A stretch of 64,000 bases of DNA from Cubamyces lactineus. Lineage: Eukaryota > Basidiomycota > Agaricomycetes > Polyporales > Polyporaceae. Location of the stretch: the NCBI GenBank assembly GCA_022376465.1, contig JACDTU010000022.1, positions 310,001 to 374,000 on the forward strand, in the 5' to 3' direction. The translations under genes were made by a program, and so were the position numbers. The notes beneath the pieces are model-generated. The model did no database searches, was not told the DNA's origin, and was given only the letters and a program-made list of their open reading frames with translations. This document shows, in pieces, positions 1-11,125 of this stretch; the first letter of the stretch is position 1, and every line of letters starts with the position of its first letter.

Positions 1-319
1 TGATGTGCACGCGATAAGCTTGACATCACTATTGGACGCGTAGGTAGCTCACATGCAGGCTGGGAGAGGCAGGAATTGTTGCTGATCGCGCGCGACGGCG
101 ACGAGATGTGCAGACAGACGGCGAAGAAGGGACGCGGATATCGAGTATGCTAAAGGCTGAGAGAAAGAGAGTTGATGTCGAGAAATATCGAAGTCGCGTC
201 TTGCCTGCCCTAAGTCAGTCACGGGATCGCATAAAATTCCGATCGCGTTGGGCGCCTTTCTGCACGTCCTTCGTCCATCGATCTCTTCGTCCTCGACCAA
301 AATTTCTCTTTCGTCCGCA
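1..319 (+). promoter_or_regulatory. Upstream region of the EF-1 beta gene
   Basis: No coding sequence is supported here. The stretch leads into the start codon at 320 and contains an AT-rich TATA-like stretch (cataaaatt) near 230, followed by pyrimidine-rich sequence, which suits the 5' region of a highly expressed translation factor gene. The open frames on both strands lack recognisable protein character. Confidence 0.4.
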
Positions 320-1373
320 ATGTCTGCCAACCTCGCCAACCTTGAGTCTCACCTCGCCACCCGCTCCTACGTTGAGGGGTGAGTATTATTTCCATGTTTT
401 ATCCCGCGTCTGGAGACGCACTTCCGTGATGAACACAACGCTATGGTCCGTGTTTCCAAGAAGCGACTAGACACCGCTGCTCAAGCATGCCGACAATCAT
501 TTTACCTAGCTCTCTGATCCATTTCTTCTACGCGATGTATACGTTTAGCAGAGACTGACGTCTTTGTGGTATAGGTACACTCCCTCTCAGGCCGATGTCG
601 TCGTCTTCAAGGCGATCACTTCCGCTCCCGACGCGTCGGCGTACCCCCACGTCTCTCGCTGGTTCAACCACATCAAGTCCTACACCGCTGAGTTCGACTC
701 TCTCCCCGGCTCCAGCCAGGCTGGTGAGGCCTTCCTCGGCGGTGCTGCCCCCGCCGCCGAGAAGAAGGAGGAGGAGGATGACGACGATGTCGACCTCTTC
801 GGTTCCGACGATGAGGAGGACGCTGAGGCTGAGCGCATCAAGGCTGAGCGTGTTGCTGCCTACAACGCTAAGAAGGCCGCTAAGCCCAAGACTGTCGCCA
901 AGGTCAGTCCGTTGTCTATCTTCTCGCATGTCTTAGCAATACTCTGTCATGTATATACGACGAAATGTGAACACGATGTTGACATCACACACATAGTCTG
1001 TTGTCACCTTCGAGGTGAAGCCTTGGGACGACGAGACCGACATGGCCAAGCTCGAGGAGTGTGTCCGTTCGATCGAGATGCCCGGTCTTGTCTGGGGTGC
1101 CAGCAAGCTCGTCCCCATCGGTTACGGTATCCGCAAGCTCCAGATCACCCTCGTCGTCGGTGAGTACATAGTGGATGGTATGAGTGGGCCCATACTCACC
1201 ATTGGTTTGTCTATGTGCAGAGGACGAACTGGTCTCTCTCGATGAGCTCCAGGAGAAGGTCGCCGAGTTTGACGAGTACGTCCAGAGCTCCGACGTTGCT
1301 GCCATGCAGAGTATGTCACATGGTTCGTTTGAATTGCAACGTATCACTTACATTTACTCTTGCAGAGCTCTAG
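320..1373 (+). CDS. EFB1: Translation elongation factor 1-beta (eEF1B alpha, GDP/GTP exchange factor)
   Basis: Five exons: 320-378, 575-902, 997-1159, 1221-1310 and 1366-1373. All introns are GT-AG and phases join cleanly to a protein of about 215 residues, the usual size. The product recharges eEF1A with GTP during translation elongation in the cytosol. The N-terminal GST-C-like part ([23 protein letters not shown]) is followed by an acidic linker ([18 protein letters not shown]). The C-terminal exchange domain shows [37 protein letters not shown] and the terminus VAAMQKL. The EF-1 beta signatures are unmistakable. The last exon is only 8 nt, coding the end of a Lys codon, Leu and the stop, so simple ORF finders miss the true C-terminus. 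Confidence 0.95.
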
Positions 1374-2032
1374 ATAGTTACTTCCTTGTTTCCTTCGGGA
1401 TGTTCGGTTGGATGTATTGGTGCGATGTATCGACGACAGAAAGCAGTAACTCTCCATGTTGTAATCCACTACTAGAATGCAGTGTAGCGTTGATTCCCCC
1501 GTTCTATTTTTGTGATGCTGCTTTGCGTGCTCGACCTCGCAAATTAGCTAAGGTTACCCTGTACTACACTGCGGTCGTACGTGTATCGTCTACTGACTTT
1601 CGTCGAGCTGTCAGGTTGGGTATGGTGATAATCTCGTCAGTTACGTTGCAGACTCTCCTGTTAATGTTCACAGCATCTAGCGCGTACTTTTCGATCTTTT
1701 TACATCGATTTTGAGCTAGTGGTGGCAAGGTCAGACTCGGATTATCGGCGCTTCACGGCATCTGTGTGACGACGCTAGCGTTCCGTACCCGGTTCTTTGT
1801 CAGGCGCACACACCGTCTTCTGACTGTCCACTCATCTCCAGTGAGACCTACGTGACTATGAGAGCACGCGCTCATTGACTCAGGCTGCACCTGACGCCAC
1901 TGGGAAACCCAGGCGAGATGCAGCTGGGTGCCGCGCGGATAGTATATATAAGCTCTACGAGTTGACCTTCGACCCCTGAACTACCCACCCTTCCCTCTCT
2001 AAGGTCAGTCGTTCAACCGCCTGAGATCTGCT
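1374..2032. other. Intergenic, no gene seen
   Basis: No open frame here has protein character. The right half is the promoter of the next gene, with a TATA box at 1943-1950 and a pyrimidine-rich leader before the start codon at 2033. Confidence 0.5.
1941..1950 (+). promoter_or_regulatory. TATA box of the cyanamide hydratase-like gene
   Basis: The run agtatatata lies about 85 bp upstream of the start codon at 2033. The spacing leaves a leader of about 50 nt if transcription starts some 30 bp downstream of the box. Confidence 0.6.
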
Positions 2033-3103
2033 ATGTCTACCGAGGAGTGGAAGTTGTACGGTTTCGCACCTGTGCCTCGCGACCCTGAGGTGCTCTTCAA
2101 GGACCACCCTACGGCATCCGGGCCGAACCCAAAGCAGGACCTGTTCGTCGCGGACGATTTTCCCTTGCCTGATACGCCCCTCGTACGCGAAGTCCGCGCG
2201 TTCGCCCAGGTATGATCATCGTGATCTACGCCATCTTGCTCAGGACTGACCGGAAGGCGTACAGAAAGAGCTGGATGAACAGACGTTCAATCATAGCAAT
2301 CGCGTCTTCGTCTATGGTACGATCCCCCATGTATGTAAACGGCTGCGCTGAACGCATATCACGGATACATGCAGGCTCGGCGCTGGTGAAGACGCACTTC
2401 CCGGACTGGAAGTTCAACGAGACCCCCAGCGCGGTCGAGACGTATGCGCTCTCGTGCTTGCTGCACGATATAGGCACGGCGGAGAAGTTCCTCGCGACGA
2501 CGTACATGTCGTTTGAGTTCAAGGGTGCGATCGTAGCGCGCGACCTCATCCTGTCGCTCGGCGGACCAGAGCCCGAGGCCGACAGCGTATGCGATGCGAT
2601 CATCCGGCACCAGGATATCTTTGTCAAGGGGTGAGGTTCACAGCGACTCAAGCCAGATGAACGACTAGATTGCTGACAGTGTTTCCTTATAGCGGCAATA
2701 TCACCGTGGTGGGCCAGATTCTCCAGCTCGCCACTATCCTCGGTAGGGATCTACGCCTCTAAACTTGCGCACAGCCTATTGACGTTGGTATGTTTGACCT
2801 AAAATACACAGATAACGTCGGGTTGTAAGTCAATCGTTATCCCTCCTCCTCACCTCCATATCCTGAAACCTTCACTCTCCCAGGCGCGCGAACCTCATCC
2901 ACCCTCGGCTCATCGAGACAACAACGGCCAAGTTCCCGCGCAAGGGCTGGTCTGAGCACTTTGCTCAGGTCATCGAGAAGGAGCTCACGCTGAAGCCGTG
3001 GTGCCACACCTCGACGTTCGAGATACCGAACTGGAAGGCGGGCGTGCAGAGCAACTTTGCGACGGACGTTCGCGGGAACGACGTCATGAGGCCATTCGAT
3101 TGA
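2033..3103 (+). CDS. HD-domain protein, cyanamide hydratase / DDI2-like
   Basis: Exon 1 is 2033-2209; later exons begin at 2265 and near 2375, 2693, 2811 and 2882, with short GT-AG introns. The protein is about 245 residues, the usual length of fungal cyanamide hydratases. HD-superfamily metal ligands are visible in order: FNHSNRVFVYG, then LLHDIGTAEKF, then RHQDIF. The end (WKAGVQSNFATDVRGND) also suits the family. Known members hydrate cyanamide to urea using Zn; yeast DDI2/DDI3 are induced by DNA damage and cyanamide. The exact substrate here is inferred from the family. The N-terminus (MSTEEWKLYGF) has no signal peptide, so it is probably cytosolic. Confidence 0.85.
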
Positions 3104-3517
3104 GCATCACGAAATAGTGGATCTGCAGAAGAAATGCTGTGTATGATCAAATTCAACATGTATAACATGAGATGGATTTGCCTATGAGGTGTTGAACAGC
3201 TTGGGACCATCTGAAGTCTGCAGCAACATGCACTCGCGATCGCGTCTTCTGTAGAATCTATACCAATCGCTCGCTGCAGGCTCAGAGCAGGTCTAGGCCC
3301 GTCTAACCGGACGTTAGCGCTTGTGGGTGAACGGATAGCCGCTGGCAGCCACCGCACGCCAAGTGAAGAATTGTTTGCGCATGTTGACATAGCGACACTG
3401 AACAAGCCCTGTCCGTTCGCAACTTGACCCCAGTTCGCCACTCTTTTCCCTCTGCCCGCCGTCGTCGTCGACCCTAAAGAACTCGTCCGCTCCTTGCATA
3501 TCCTACACACTTCAACT
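3104..3517. other. Intergenic, no gene seen
   Basis: Contains the 3' end of the HD-domain gene and the promoter and leader of the next gene. No TATA box is obvious. A pyrimidine-rich stretch (ctcttttccctctgcccgcc) precedes the next start. Confidence 0.4.
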
Positions 3518-4738
3518 ATGAAGTCTATTGCAGCAGTCACGCTCTTCGCGTCGGTCGTCTTGGCCCAGTCGGTGAGTACTTGTATGGTGACTTGCTGGTT
3601 AGGGCGGATCCAGTGCGGAGGAACGAGAAGGAAGCATTTGGCCGACGCCTTGTTCGGCGCGACATCTGAAGGCAGAGGGAGGCTGTCAACGACATCTTCA
3701 TGTTGTCAGAATGCGGAGCAGGCGGGCAGCAACGTCTCCCTATGCGCTCGTCAGGCAGACGGTTCTCGTGGCATATTCATGCCCACCCTATCCGCATCAT
3801 CTTCCGTCTACATGTTTGTATGAATGCGGTCATGAACTGACTTTATAACTCTTCAGGCGTCCCTCGTCCCTTCGGGAATCAGCAGTACATGCTCGTCCTT
3901 CTTGAACGACTTCAATCAGGATGCCGCGCTCACGAGCTGCACCTCCGCAATCATAAATGCTACTTCCGAGTTTGCGCCTAGTTTGAACGCCTCTGCGACT
4001 AAGAGCACTCCCGACGCCTCCGCCATCAGCAGCGCCCTTGGCACCGTCTGTGGCTCCACGTCCTGCCCGGATACCACGATCCGTTCAAAGCTCGCAGACT
4101 TCTACCAAAATTGCACTGCCGAGTTGTCATCGTCCCCCAATCAGGACGTGGTCAAGATCTACGACGTTCTATACGCCCTCATTCCGCTGAAGAACGCCGT
4201 CTGCTCCAAGGATGACTCCGGCGACTACTGCGTCTCCAAGATCGCTCAGAACGCGTCTTCGTCCGCCGCTAGCACCCTCTCGAACATCGCGTCGTATGTC
4301 TCGACTCCTCTTGACAGCAAGTCCGCGGTGTCCCGTCGTGCTACCGTTCAGTCCATCGTCGCCACCGCGCCGAACGCAACGACCTTCGCCAACAACAACC
4401 TCCTCTTCTTGATGCTCCAACCCGATCTTCCCTCCGCTTCGCTTTGCACCTCGTGCACGCGTAACATCCTCACGTCGTACATCAGCTTCGAGTCGTCGAC
4501 CCCTTACGGCCCCGGCCTCTCAAGCTCCGCGCTCCTTTCCGGCCAAACCAAGTTGTACGAGGGCGTTCAGGAGACTTGCGGTGCCAACTTCCTCAGCGGT
4601 GCGGTCGCTGCCGCCGCTGGTCTCTCTGGTGGTGTGACCGGCCAGATTGCGAGCGGCGCGTCGAGCCTCGTGGCAAACACTGGCGTCGCTGGGGTTATCA
4701 TGGTTGCGGCTGTCCTCGCGTTGACGGCGTCGCTTTAA
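3518..4738 (+). CDS. Secreted, probably GPI-anchored Cys-containing protein (DUF7729-like), function unknown
   Basis: Two exons. 3518-3571 encodes the signal peptide MKSIAAVTLFASVVLAQS. The second exon runs 3857-4738 after a 285-nt intron, which is long for this genome. The protein has about 311 residues. The mature part has scattered cysteine pairs (CGSTSCPD, CTSCTRNIL) and many Asn-x-Ser/Thr sites. It ends in a Ser/Ala/Gly-rich segment and a hydrophobic tail (GVIMVAAVLALTASL), the pattern of a GPI-attachment signal. The arrangement resembles the fungal DUF7729 surface proteins, but that assignment is from memory of the family. Likely location is plasma membrane or cell wall; no enzymatic motif is seen. 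Confidence 0.8.
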
Positions 4739-4931
4739 AATCGGAGAGGCTGTAGTTGCTTTTGAAGTATGCTTTCTCTCTGATGCCGCGGCGTCATGGT
4801 TCGCTTTACGTTGTCTAGTATACCCGGTAGTGTTGTTGCGTTTCGCCTATGTCATGTAGGGCAGCTTAGATCATTTCCGGTATGAAAATAGGACGCATGG
4901 CCCTGTGCCCTACCTATCACTCGAGCGACAT

Positions 4932-5027
4932 GACACTATAGCCAAGTGGTTAAGGCGACAGATTAGAACCAATTGGCCTACGATCTGTTTCCCTCTGGGA
5001 GCGTAGGTTCGAACCCTACTGGTGTCG
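4932..5027 (+). tRNA. tRNA-Ser (anticodon AGA) with a 14-nt intron
   Basis: A full cloverleaf can be drawn. The acceptor stem GACACTA pairs with TGGTGTC, with G as discriminator. The D arm is GCCAAGTGGTTAAGGC. The anticodon stem ACAGA/TCTGT encloses TTAGAA, giving anticodon AGA. A 14-nt intron follows position 37. The long variable arm TCCC/GGGA is diagnostic of a class II serine tRNA, and the T arm is GTAGG-TTCGAAC-CCTAC. Mature length is 82 nt before CCA addition. The intron sits in the canonical place recognised by the eukaryotic tRNA splicing endonuclease. It reads UCU and, by wobble, UCC serine codons. Confidence 0.95.
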
Positions 5028-5037
5028 AAAGCTTCCG

Positions 5038-5041
5038 TTTT
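5038..5041 (+). terminator. RNA polymerase III terminator
   Basis: A TTTT run lies about 10 nt downstream of the tRNA-Ser 3' end, the usual minimal Pol III stop. Confidence 0.6.
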
Positions 5042-5202
5042 GGGATGTGACACGACGATCACGTGGTCTGATGCCATTTCCCCAGACTCGCGCGTCTAAC
5101 GAGGCACTCAATCCGAAACCATTGCCACACGTTCTGTGTCCGAGTTTCTCTCAGCCATCTCCCTCTCCTCTCCCACCACGACGTCCTCAGTCTACCTGCA
5201 CG

Positions 5203-6949
5203 ATGTCTACCACGTCGTGGATCTACGGGCATTCTCCTTTTCAGCGGTACGTGGCCCACTTTTGTTCGCCAACCACGACAGTCAACCTGAGACCGGGTTC
5301 AGAAAACGCACTCTCAGCTCCCTTGATGATGAAGACTCTGGCTCGAACAAGAGGCTTCGTCGACAACCTACGCTGCCTTTTGACACCCCGGTGAGCAGTG
5401 TAAGCGATGTCGAGATATACGGTTACGTGGCTACGGTGGTTGACACGTCGTACAGCTCTCGCCGGGCCCCTCGAGGGCGAGTCTCACTAGGACGCGTTCA
5501 ATGATCGACGAGGCGCATGAAGAGCTTGCAAGAGTCATACATTCCAGCCCGCGCAGGCCTCGTCTTAGCGGTGCTTCCTCCTCTTTCGTCTACTCCAACT
5601 CCCCTTCGCGGGCGTCATCGATTGCAGGCGACACGGCGATGGCTGGCTCGGCGTTGATGAGAAGTTCCTCGATTGCCGACCTGCGCAGGAAGAGAGAGTC
5701 CATGACTCCTGCGGAACCCACGTACGCTCCCCACTCTGCATACCATGTCCTCCGCTCCGTGAACACCATCGACTACTCGGTCGCTTCGGCCGGCGACGCC
5801 GCCGACTCCGCACCGGCATCGCCCGTGAGTTGGTCTCAGTCGAACGCGGTGGTGTTCGGCCGTGGCAATCGTGTCCACTACAAGAACATGGCGGACACCG
5901 AGGACGTTGCGCAGCAGCTATGCAAAATCACTGGAAGCCTTGGTAGCTTGCGGCTCGTCCAATGCGGTGGGAAGGATCTGTCGAACATCGTAGCGCTCGC
6001 GACTTCGGGCGGAGGTGTCCAGTTGTGGGACCTGGTCGCTAAGAAGATGGTCTGCAGCTGGAAAATGAAGAATGTCACCTCCATGTGCTTCGGTGAGAAC
6101 ATGCTCACGATCGGTGACGAGAAGGGGACCCTCCGCCACTACGACACGCGCGTCCTGGATCCCACCAAGATGAAGGAACAATTGAAGAAGGTCACCCGCC
6201 ACCAGGGCCGTATCCTGAAGGCTGCGTGGAAGGAAGATGGAAAACACCTCGCCACCGGCGACCAGAACGGACTGGTCCTGGTATGGGATGCGCGCCGCCC
6301 CAGAGTTCCGCTCGAGGTCGGTGAGATGGTCCAGAGGCGTCGCAAGATGCAACATGTCGGCGCGGTGACGGTGAGCGCTCTCCTTCGCATCTGTCCGGTG
6401 ATTGTAGTCGCTCAAACAGGAGCGTAGGCCCTCGCGTGGTGCCCGTGGCAGACCAAGTATCTCGTCACCGGCGATTCGACAGCCGAAGGAACCGGAACGA
6501 TCCGTGTTTGGGACGTAGTGGACGACAGTCCTTCGACGGAATGGCCGACCAAGATTGAGCTTGACGCTCAAGTCACTTCGCTTCACTTCTCGCCGCATAT
6601 CCGGGAGCTGCTGAGTACGCATGGTCCTGGAAAGACTGCTCCCGCTCCTGTGACGCCCACCACACCTTCTACTCCGCTCGATGATCCATTCGCCAGTGCA
6701 TCCATCGTCGTCGATCCCTTCACCTCGCGTATTAGCAACTCCGTCGTTGTACACCAGTTCCCAACTATGCGCCATGTCACGACGGTGTCTGTCGCGAAGA
6801 CCAACGTCGCGGGCAGCGTGTTGAGCCCCAATGGACACCGTATCGTCTTCGCAGTGCCGGAAGAGTCGCAGCTGAAGGTGTGGGAGGTCTGGGGCAAGTT
6901 CAAAGCTCCCAAGCCACCGAGTCTGTATGAGACTTGCGCGATTCGGTAG
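5203..6949 (+). CDS. WD40 protein related to Cdc20/Cdh1/Ama1 APC/C activators
   Basis: Exons 5203-5246, 5303-5390, 5456-6370 and 6428-6949 join in phase to a product of about 515 residues. After a basic Ser-rich N-terminus, WD40 blades follow: a GGVQLWDL blade, HQGRILKAAWKEDGKHLATG with NGLVLVWDAR, and ALAWCPWQTKYLVTG with TIRVWDVV. ALAWCPW is a hallmark of the Cdc20/fizzy family, and the protein ends in ...CAIR, the Ile-Arg tail by which activators dock on the APC/C. Such proteins bring substrates to this cell-cycle ubiquitin ligase. No C-box (DRFIPxR-like) is visible in the N-terminus, so it is divergent, possibly a meiosis-type activator. An upstream in-frame ATG at 5047 was not used because it precedes the natural leader and adds low-complexity sequence. 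Confidence 0.75.
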
Positions 6950-8527
6950 GGAAGTCTCAGGGGCTCCCGTTCTCCGTGGCGGCTGCCTGCAGGTGAGATC
7001 AGATGTCATGATCGTTCGCCGCCTCCGCTAATATCGCCGCTTCGCTCAGGGACGAAGTTTTCCGCGCAGGCCACGCCAGGCCTCATATTTCTATCATGCA
7101 TTTGTTCACGATCATCCGCACGTCAAGGTAGGTAGCTTTCAGCATAATTGTATAACTTATTGTAGCCCTCCACGATGTATCCATGCCTGTGTTGCGCGCG
7201 GCGCGGTACGGCGCTGTTGTCTGTAAAACGCATGCGTCCCGGACGTTACGTATAGTAGTTTCCCCTTTCTCTCTTACCGCCTCCCTTGCAAGTAGCAGCA
7301 TGTGTCGTGTAGTAGGGCTCATCAGTCTAGCGTGGTCGTTTTGGATACGGATACGGGGACTCGTCGGTTTCGATAGCCAGTGGTACTAGTAGTCGTAGGA
7401 GGAGATAGCAGTACTGCCGGTGGAATGTGGGAAGGATCATGATGGTAGTGTGTCGAGTTGCCAGTTGGTGTAGTGCACAATACAAGAGCATGCCGGTGAT
7501 AAGGTCGAAGTGTGGTCAAACCCGAATGAGATGTAGACCTTCGCACTGGCCATAGCCGCGTGCTCTCGGAGAATCCATACGCGTGTTTGCGGTTGTGGGT
7601 CCCATTGCCATAGGGCCGTCGTTGGTGACATAGGCGCTTGTTTCATCTCTCCTTCGCTCCTCGTCCAGTCATTCCGTCCTCATATTTTTCATAGCGAAGA
7701 ATTGTCATCTCTGCTACATCGACGCCAATTTCCTCCTTCGCATCGTTCCCATGAAGGAGACCTTGCATTGGAGATGCCCAGAACGCCGGCACTGCCGCCA
7801 TCACTGTTCAATCAAAGCCTCGACGTTATCAGGTCGAGATGCGCAAATGTCCGACTTAGCAAGTGCTGTGCGTCCTGCGATTGTTGGAATAGCTCAGAGC
7901 AACAGTAGCTCTGTTATCAGCCTTCCCGAGACGGGAAGGATACGGCCGTGATCCGCATTCAAGGCTCGAGCCAGTGCATCATCGAGCTTGCCGCTCGCTG
8001 ATGCGACTGGCACGGTCATCATCGCTGGCTGAGGTGTGTGGTGCGAGGCATAACGGAAGGCTCGGGTTAGGCGAGGTGATGCTCTCCGGAATAGGGCGTT
8101 TTTCCCTTCGCGCACCTTGTACGAGGTCGTCCACCACGTCTGGCACCGGGGTTCCCTTTCCCTATCTATAGGCTGGCTCCCTCTCCTTCGTTCCTTCGCT
8201 GCTCCTGGTGAGCCCTACTTTGCTTCTTGGGCTGGTCTTGGACGCGCCGGTACGCTCCTGTACGGCGGTCATCTTCCCCACCACTGCTGCTTTCTTGTAC
8301 TGCTCGGTGGCCAGGTCACGACGGAGTCTTGCTCGTAGGAAGAAGGCCCAGTGTCTGAACTTCTCGAGAGCAAGCAAGTTTTCTCCTTTCTTGATCCCGT
8401 TTCGTTTTCCTTGGACTTTCGTGTTTCAGTCGGCGTGGACTCTTTGGCTCTTCGTATAGCATCTTCTTTCCTTCTTCCTTCTGATTTCAATATTCCCAAT
8501 CATTCCTCGTGACGTTCTTTGTTCCCG
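6950..8527. other. Intergenic, no gene supported
   Basis: About 1.6 kb with only short overlapping open frames on both strands that do not look like protein. The last 300 bp are strongly pyrimidine-rich (many ctt/ttcc runs just before the start at 8528), suggesting promoter and leader of the next gene. Confidence 0.4.
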
Positions 8528-10686
8528 ATGTCTGACGTCCCCAACGACATTCCCTTGGACCCCGGTACCAACACCACACCTCCTCCTGATTCAGATTCCT
8601 CTGACTTCGATCCGAACTCGAATGGCACCGGGGATTCGAGCTCGGAAGTTCCGCCGGATCCTGTCACTGGCACCGTGAACAATCCTATTGGAGGAGGTAC
8701 CGATACCACCGACACTCCAACTTCGGGGTTCGGCCAAAATGGCGCAAATTCGGGCATTCCTGATAGCGTCACCCAGAATCCTGCGACAGCTCAAGAATCA
8801 CCACTTGCTCCTGGGTACGTTCACTATTGAATCAAAGGTACGGGACCTAACTTCAAGGATATAGCTCTTCCGGCCCCCTAGGAAATGGCCAACAGCCCAC
8901 AGCTAGTCCAAACAGCGTTTCAGATACAAATGGTTCAAACAGCAGTAATGCTCCCCTTAGCTTGGGCAGTAAGAGGTGCGCACAGGTGTATCGCAACCCC
9001 GACGTAGACACCGCTTATTCCCTTGTTTCCAGCGACAAAAGCACAAAGACGATCATCATCGCTTCCTCTGTGAGCGGCGGTGTCGCTCTTATTCTCGTGT
9101 TAGTGGTGATATTCATTGTCTATCGCCGACGCAACACTAGGCGCAGGGGCGCCAAGTTCGTGAACGCGATTCCTGGATTGGAGCGTCGTGGAAGCGATGC
9201 GACATGGATAGGGCCCGCTGCGGGGAAGTCATTTGAAGACGACAACTTAGAGGCTGGCAACCGGAATAGCGACGCGAGCTTCGAGTCTGAGGCTACACTC
9301 GCAGACGTTGTAGCGGCGCGTGCAAAGTCGGGCGCGTTCAGCACTCCATCTCATACACCACGGCCTTCCATTGACAAGATCAAGACGGACCTCCAGCCCA
9401 TGGTTCCTGAGGATCCCTTCGAGAAGCCCAGGCTTTCTCTTGCCGATGGGCAACGCACCTCGCTCGACCAGGTTGCTCCTCAACCAGTAGCTGTCCAACG
9501 CCAGAGAAAGAGCGGAGCACCAAACATGCGCATCAATCCCGACAGCAGGTTCAACAGCATGGTGGAGCTTGAGCAGGGCGACATCGTTGGGCCGCAGTCC
9601 CCGGAGTTTATGCTCCCGCTCGTCACGCCCATCGGTCCTCCTCCAGGCTGGCGCGGGAGCCGTGTCGACTACATACGGGCACCTACGCGACGCGACTCGA
9701 TCATCTCGCTCTCGCGCCAGTCCTCGAGGGCGTCTTCGCGCAACTCGCAGATCTTCGACCAGGACGACGCCCCAGGCCAGCGCAACTCTGTCAAAGCCGT
9801 CTTCAACTCCGCCCTTGCGAAGAAGCGCCGCTCGCGCGCCGACAGCATCGACCCGTTCCGCAAGAGTTCTGCCACCATGATGTCCGCACGCCGGAAGTCC
9901 CGCGCTGAGAGCGTCGCCTCTTCCCGCTACCGCGCGTACGGCGCGCCCGCTGCTGGACCTGGTGCCCGGCGCAAATCGCGCGCGGAGAGCATCGCTCCCC
10001 CTACTACCCCAGGCGGCCGCCGCAAGTCCCGCGCGGCGAGCATCGCGCCGTCTGTGGCGCCGCGTCGCCGTTCCCAGGCGGCGAGCTCCGTCTCGAGCCC
10101 GCGACAGAGCGTCTTCACTGCACCTGTTGAGTACATGCCTCCTGCGGCGATTGGCCTGCCGCGCACTCCCCGGACGCCCACTGCTGCTATGGCTCGTCAA
10201 TCTCGTATTCCGGACGCGCCGGTCCCTCGCACACCCACCGCGCGCACCCCGCGGACCGCAGGGCCCCGTGAGCCTCGTACTCCTAGTTCACGGGAACCTC
10301 GAACTCCCAGCGCGCGAGAGCCTCGTACCCCCGTTGCCCGCGAACCCCGCACGCCTATGACCGCCCGCGAGCCCCGCACACCGTACTCGTCCCGTGAGCC
10401 CCAGCCCCAACCACGAACCCCAGCGAGCGCGCGCGTCCCGCGCACTCCGCGCACGCCTGGAGGCCATCCGCGCGTCCCAAGCGCACGCGTGCCGCGCACG
10501 CCGACGTCGCTCGAGGACGCCGTGCATTGGAGCGACGTCCCACTCCCTGCCGTCCCGCCGCCGCCGCCAGAGCAGCCGCGCGCACTGCCGAGCGTGCCTG
10601 CGACGACGCCGACGAAGGCGGAGCTGCGTCTTTCGCAGCTTTCGCGTGCGCTTTCGGAGGTGTCTTCGAGGGACTCGCATTATTGA
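8528..10686 (+). CDS. Single-helix membrane protein with a long RTP-repeat basic cytoplasmic tail
   Basis: Two exons, 8528-8814 and 8865-10686, joined through a Gly codon, give about 702 residues. The first ~140 residues are acidic and rich in Pro, Asp, Gly, Ser and Thr, with no classical signal peptide. A stop-transfer helix (SGGVALILVLVVIFIVY) follows, with an RRRNTRRRG stop. The remaining ~500 residues are a basic disordered tail. It carries repeated [RK]KSRAES units (about residues 440-500) and then a dense series of REPRTP units (about residues 540-640) with Pro-rich spacers. The layout resembles fungal Mid2/Skg6/Axl2-like surface sensors, though no sequence identity is claimed. Thr-Pro and Arg-Ser motifs suggest heavy phosphorylation. 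Function unknown. Confidence 0.85.
10230..10510 (+). repeat. Coding repeat: imperfect REPRTP units
   Basis: Within the tail of the preceding gene, roughly 24-nt units coding (S/A/V)-x-x-REPRTP recur at least six times, then grade into RVPRTP units. Codons vary between units (cgtactcct, cgaactccc, cgcacgcct), so the repeat is held at protein level rather than as a fresh DNA duplication. Confidence 0.85.
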
Positions 10687-11125
10687 GCGCTGATGAGGCC
10701 TGAGCTGGGCGTGACGGCGGCGTTGAATGGCGACTGTGTATGGATTGTGTATGGATTTGGACGACGCGCTGTATAGCTGTACGAGTATTGTCTGGCTGTG
10801 AGAGGGCTCTGGCGGGGTCAGGGTCGCTTATGTTGTGTTATATGGATGGCTCGGAACTGATGATAGACATGGTCGGCTGTCATAACCACGAGTCGCGTTG
10901 GTATGTCTAGCGTCTAACGTACATGATAAATAGCATGCAAGTGGACGAGAAAAATGAGAGCACAAGAAACGTCTGACGAGATGCGAGCATAGTTATGAAG
11001 GTTCTGCGCATCTTGATGTAATGGAACTTGACAAGTATTCTCTGGGACACGATGTCAATGGAAGGGACTACCGTGGAAGGCGTGAATCACTCACACTCCC
11101 AGACGAAAATATAGACACGATGAAG
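10687..11125. other. Convergent intergenic region, no gene seen
   Basis: Lies between the 3' ends of a plus-strand and a minus-strand gene. No protein-like frame is present. Polyadenylation-type AT-rich patches (gtacatgataaatag near 10920) are consistent with two facing 3' UTRs. Confidence 0.4.

Noticed and set aside
5047..5202. An upstream in-frame ATG for the WD40 gene
   Set aside because: It lies right behind the tRNA terminator and would add about 50 low-complexity residues; the ATG at 5203 gives a normal N-terminus.
5918..7009. A 363-residue open frame on the minus strand
   Set aside because: Antisense to the WD40 gene, which has clear WD repeats and matching splice phases; composition is shadow-like.
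9247..10200. A 317-residue open frame on the minus strand
   Set aside because: It is antisense to the RTP-repeat gene, very rich in Arg and Ala, and has no domain; a GC-rich coding shadow.
10230..10510. Regular short repeats that might suggest a CRISPR array
   Set aside because: The repeats lie in frame inside a coding exon, vary in codons, have no unique spacers of even length, and the genome is eukaryotic.
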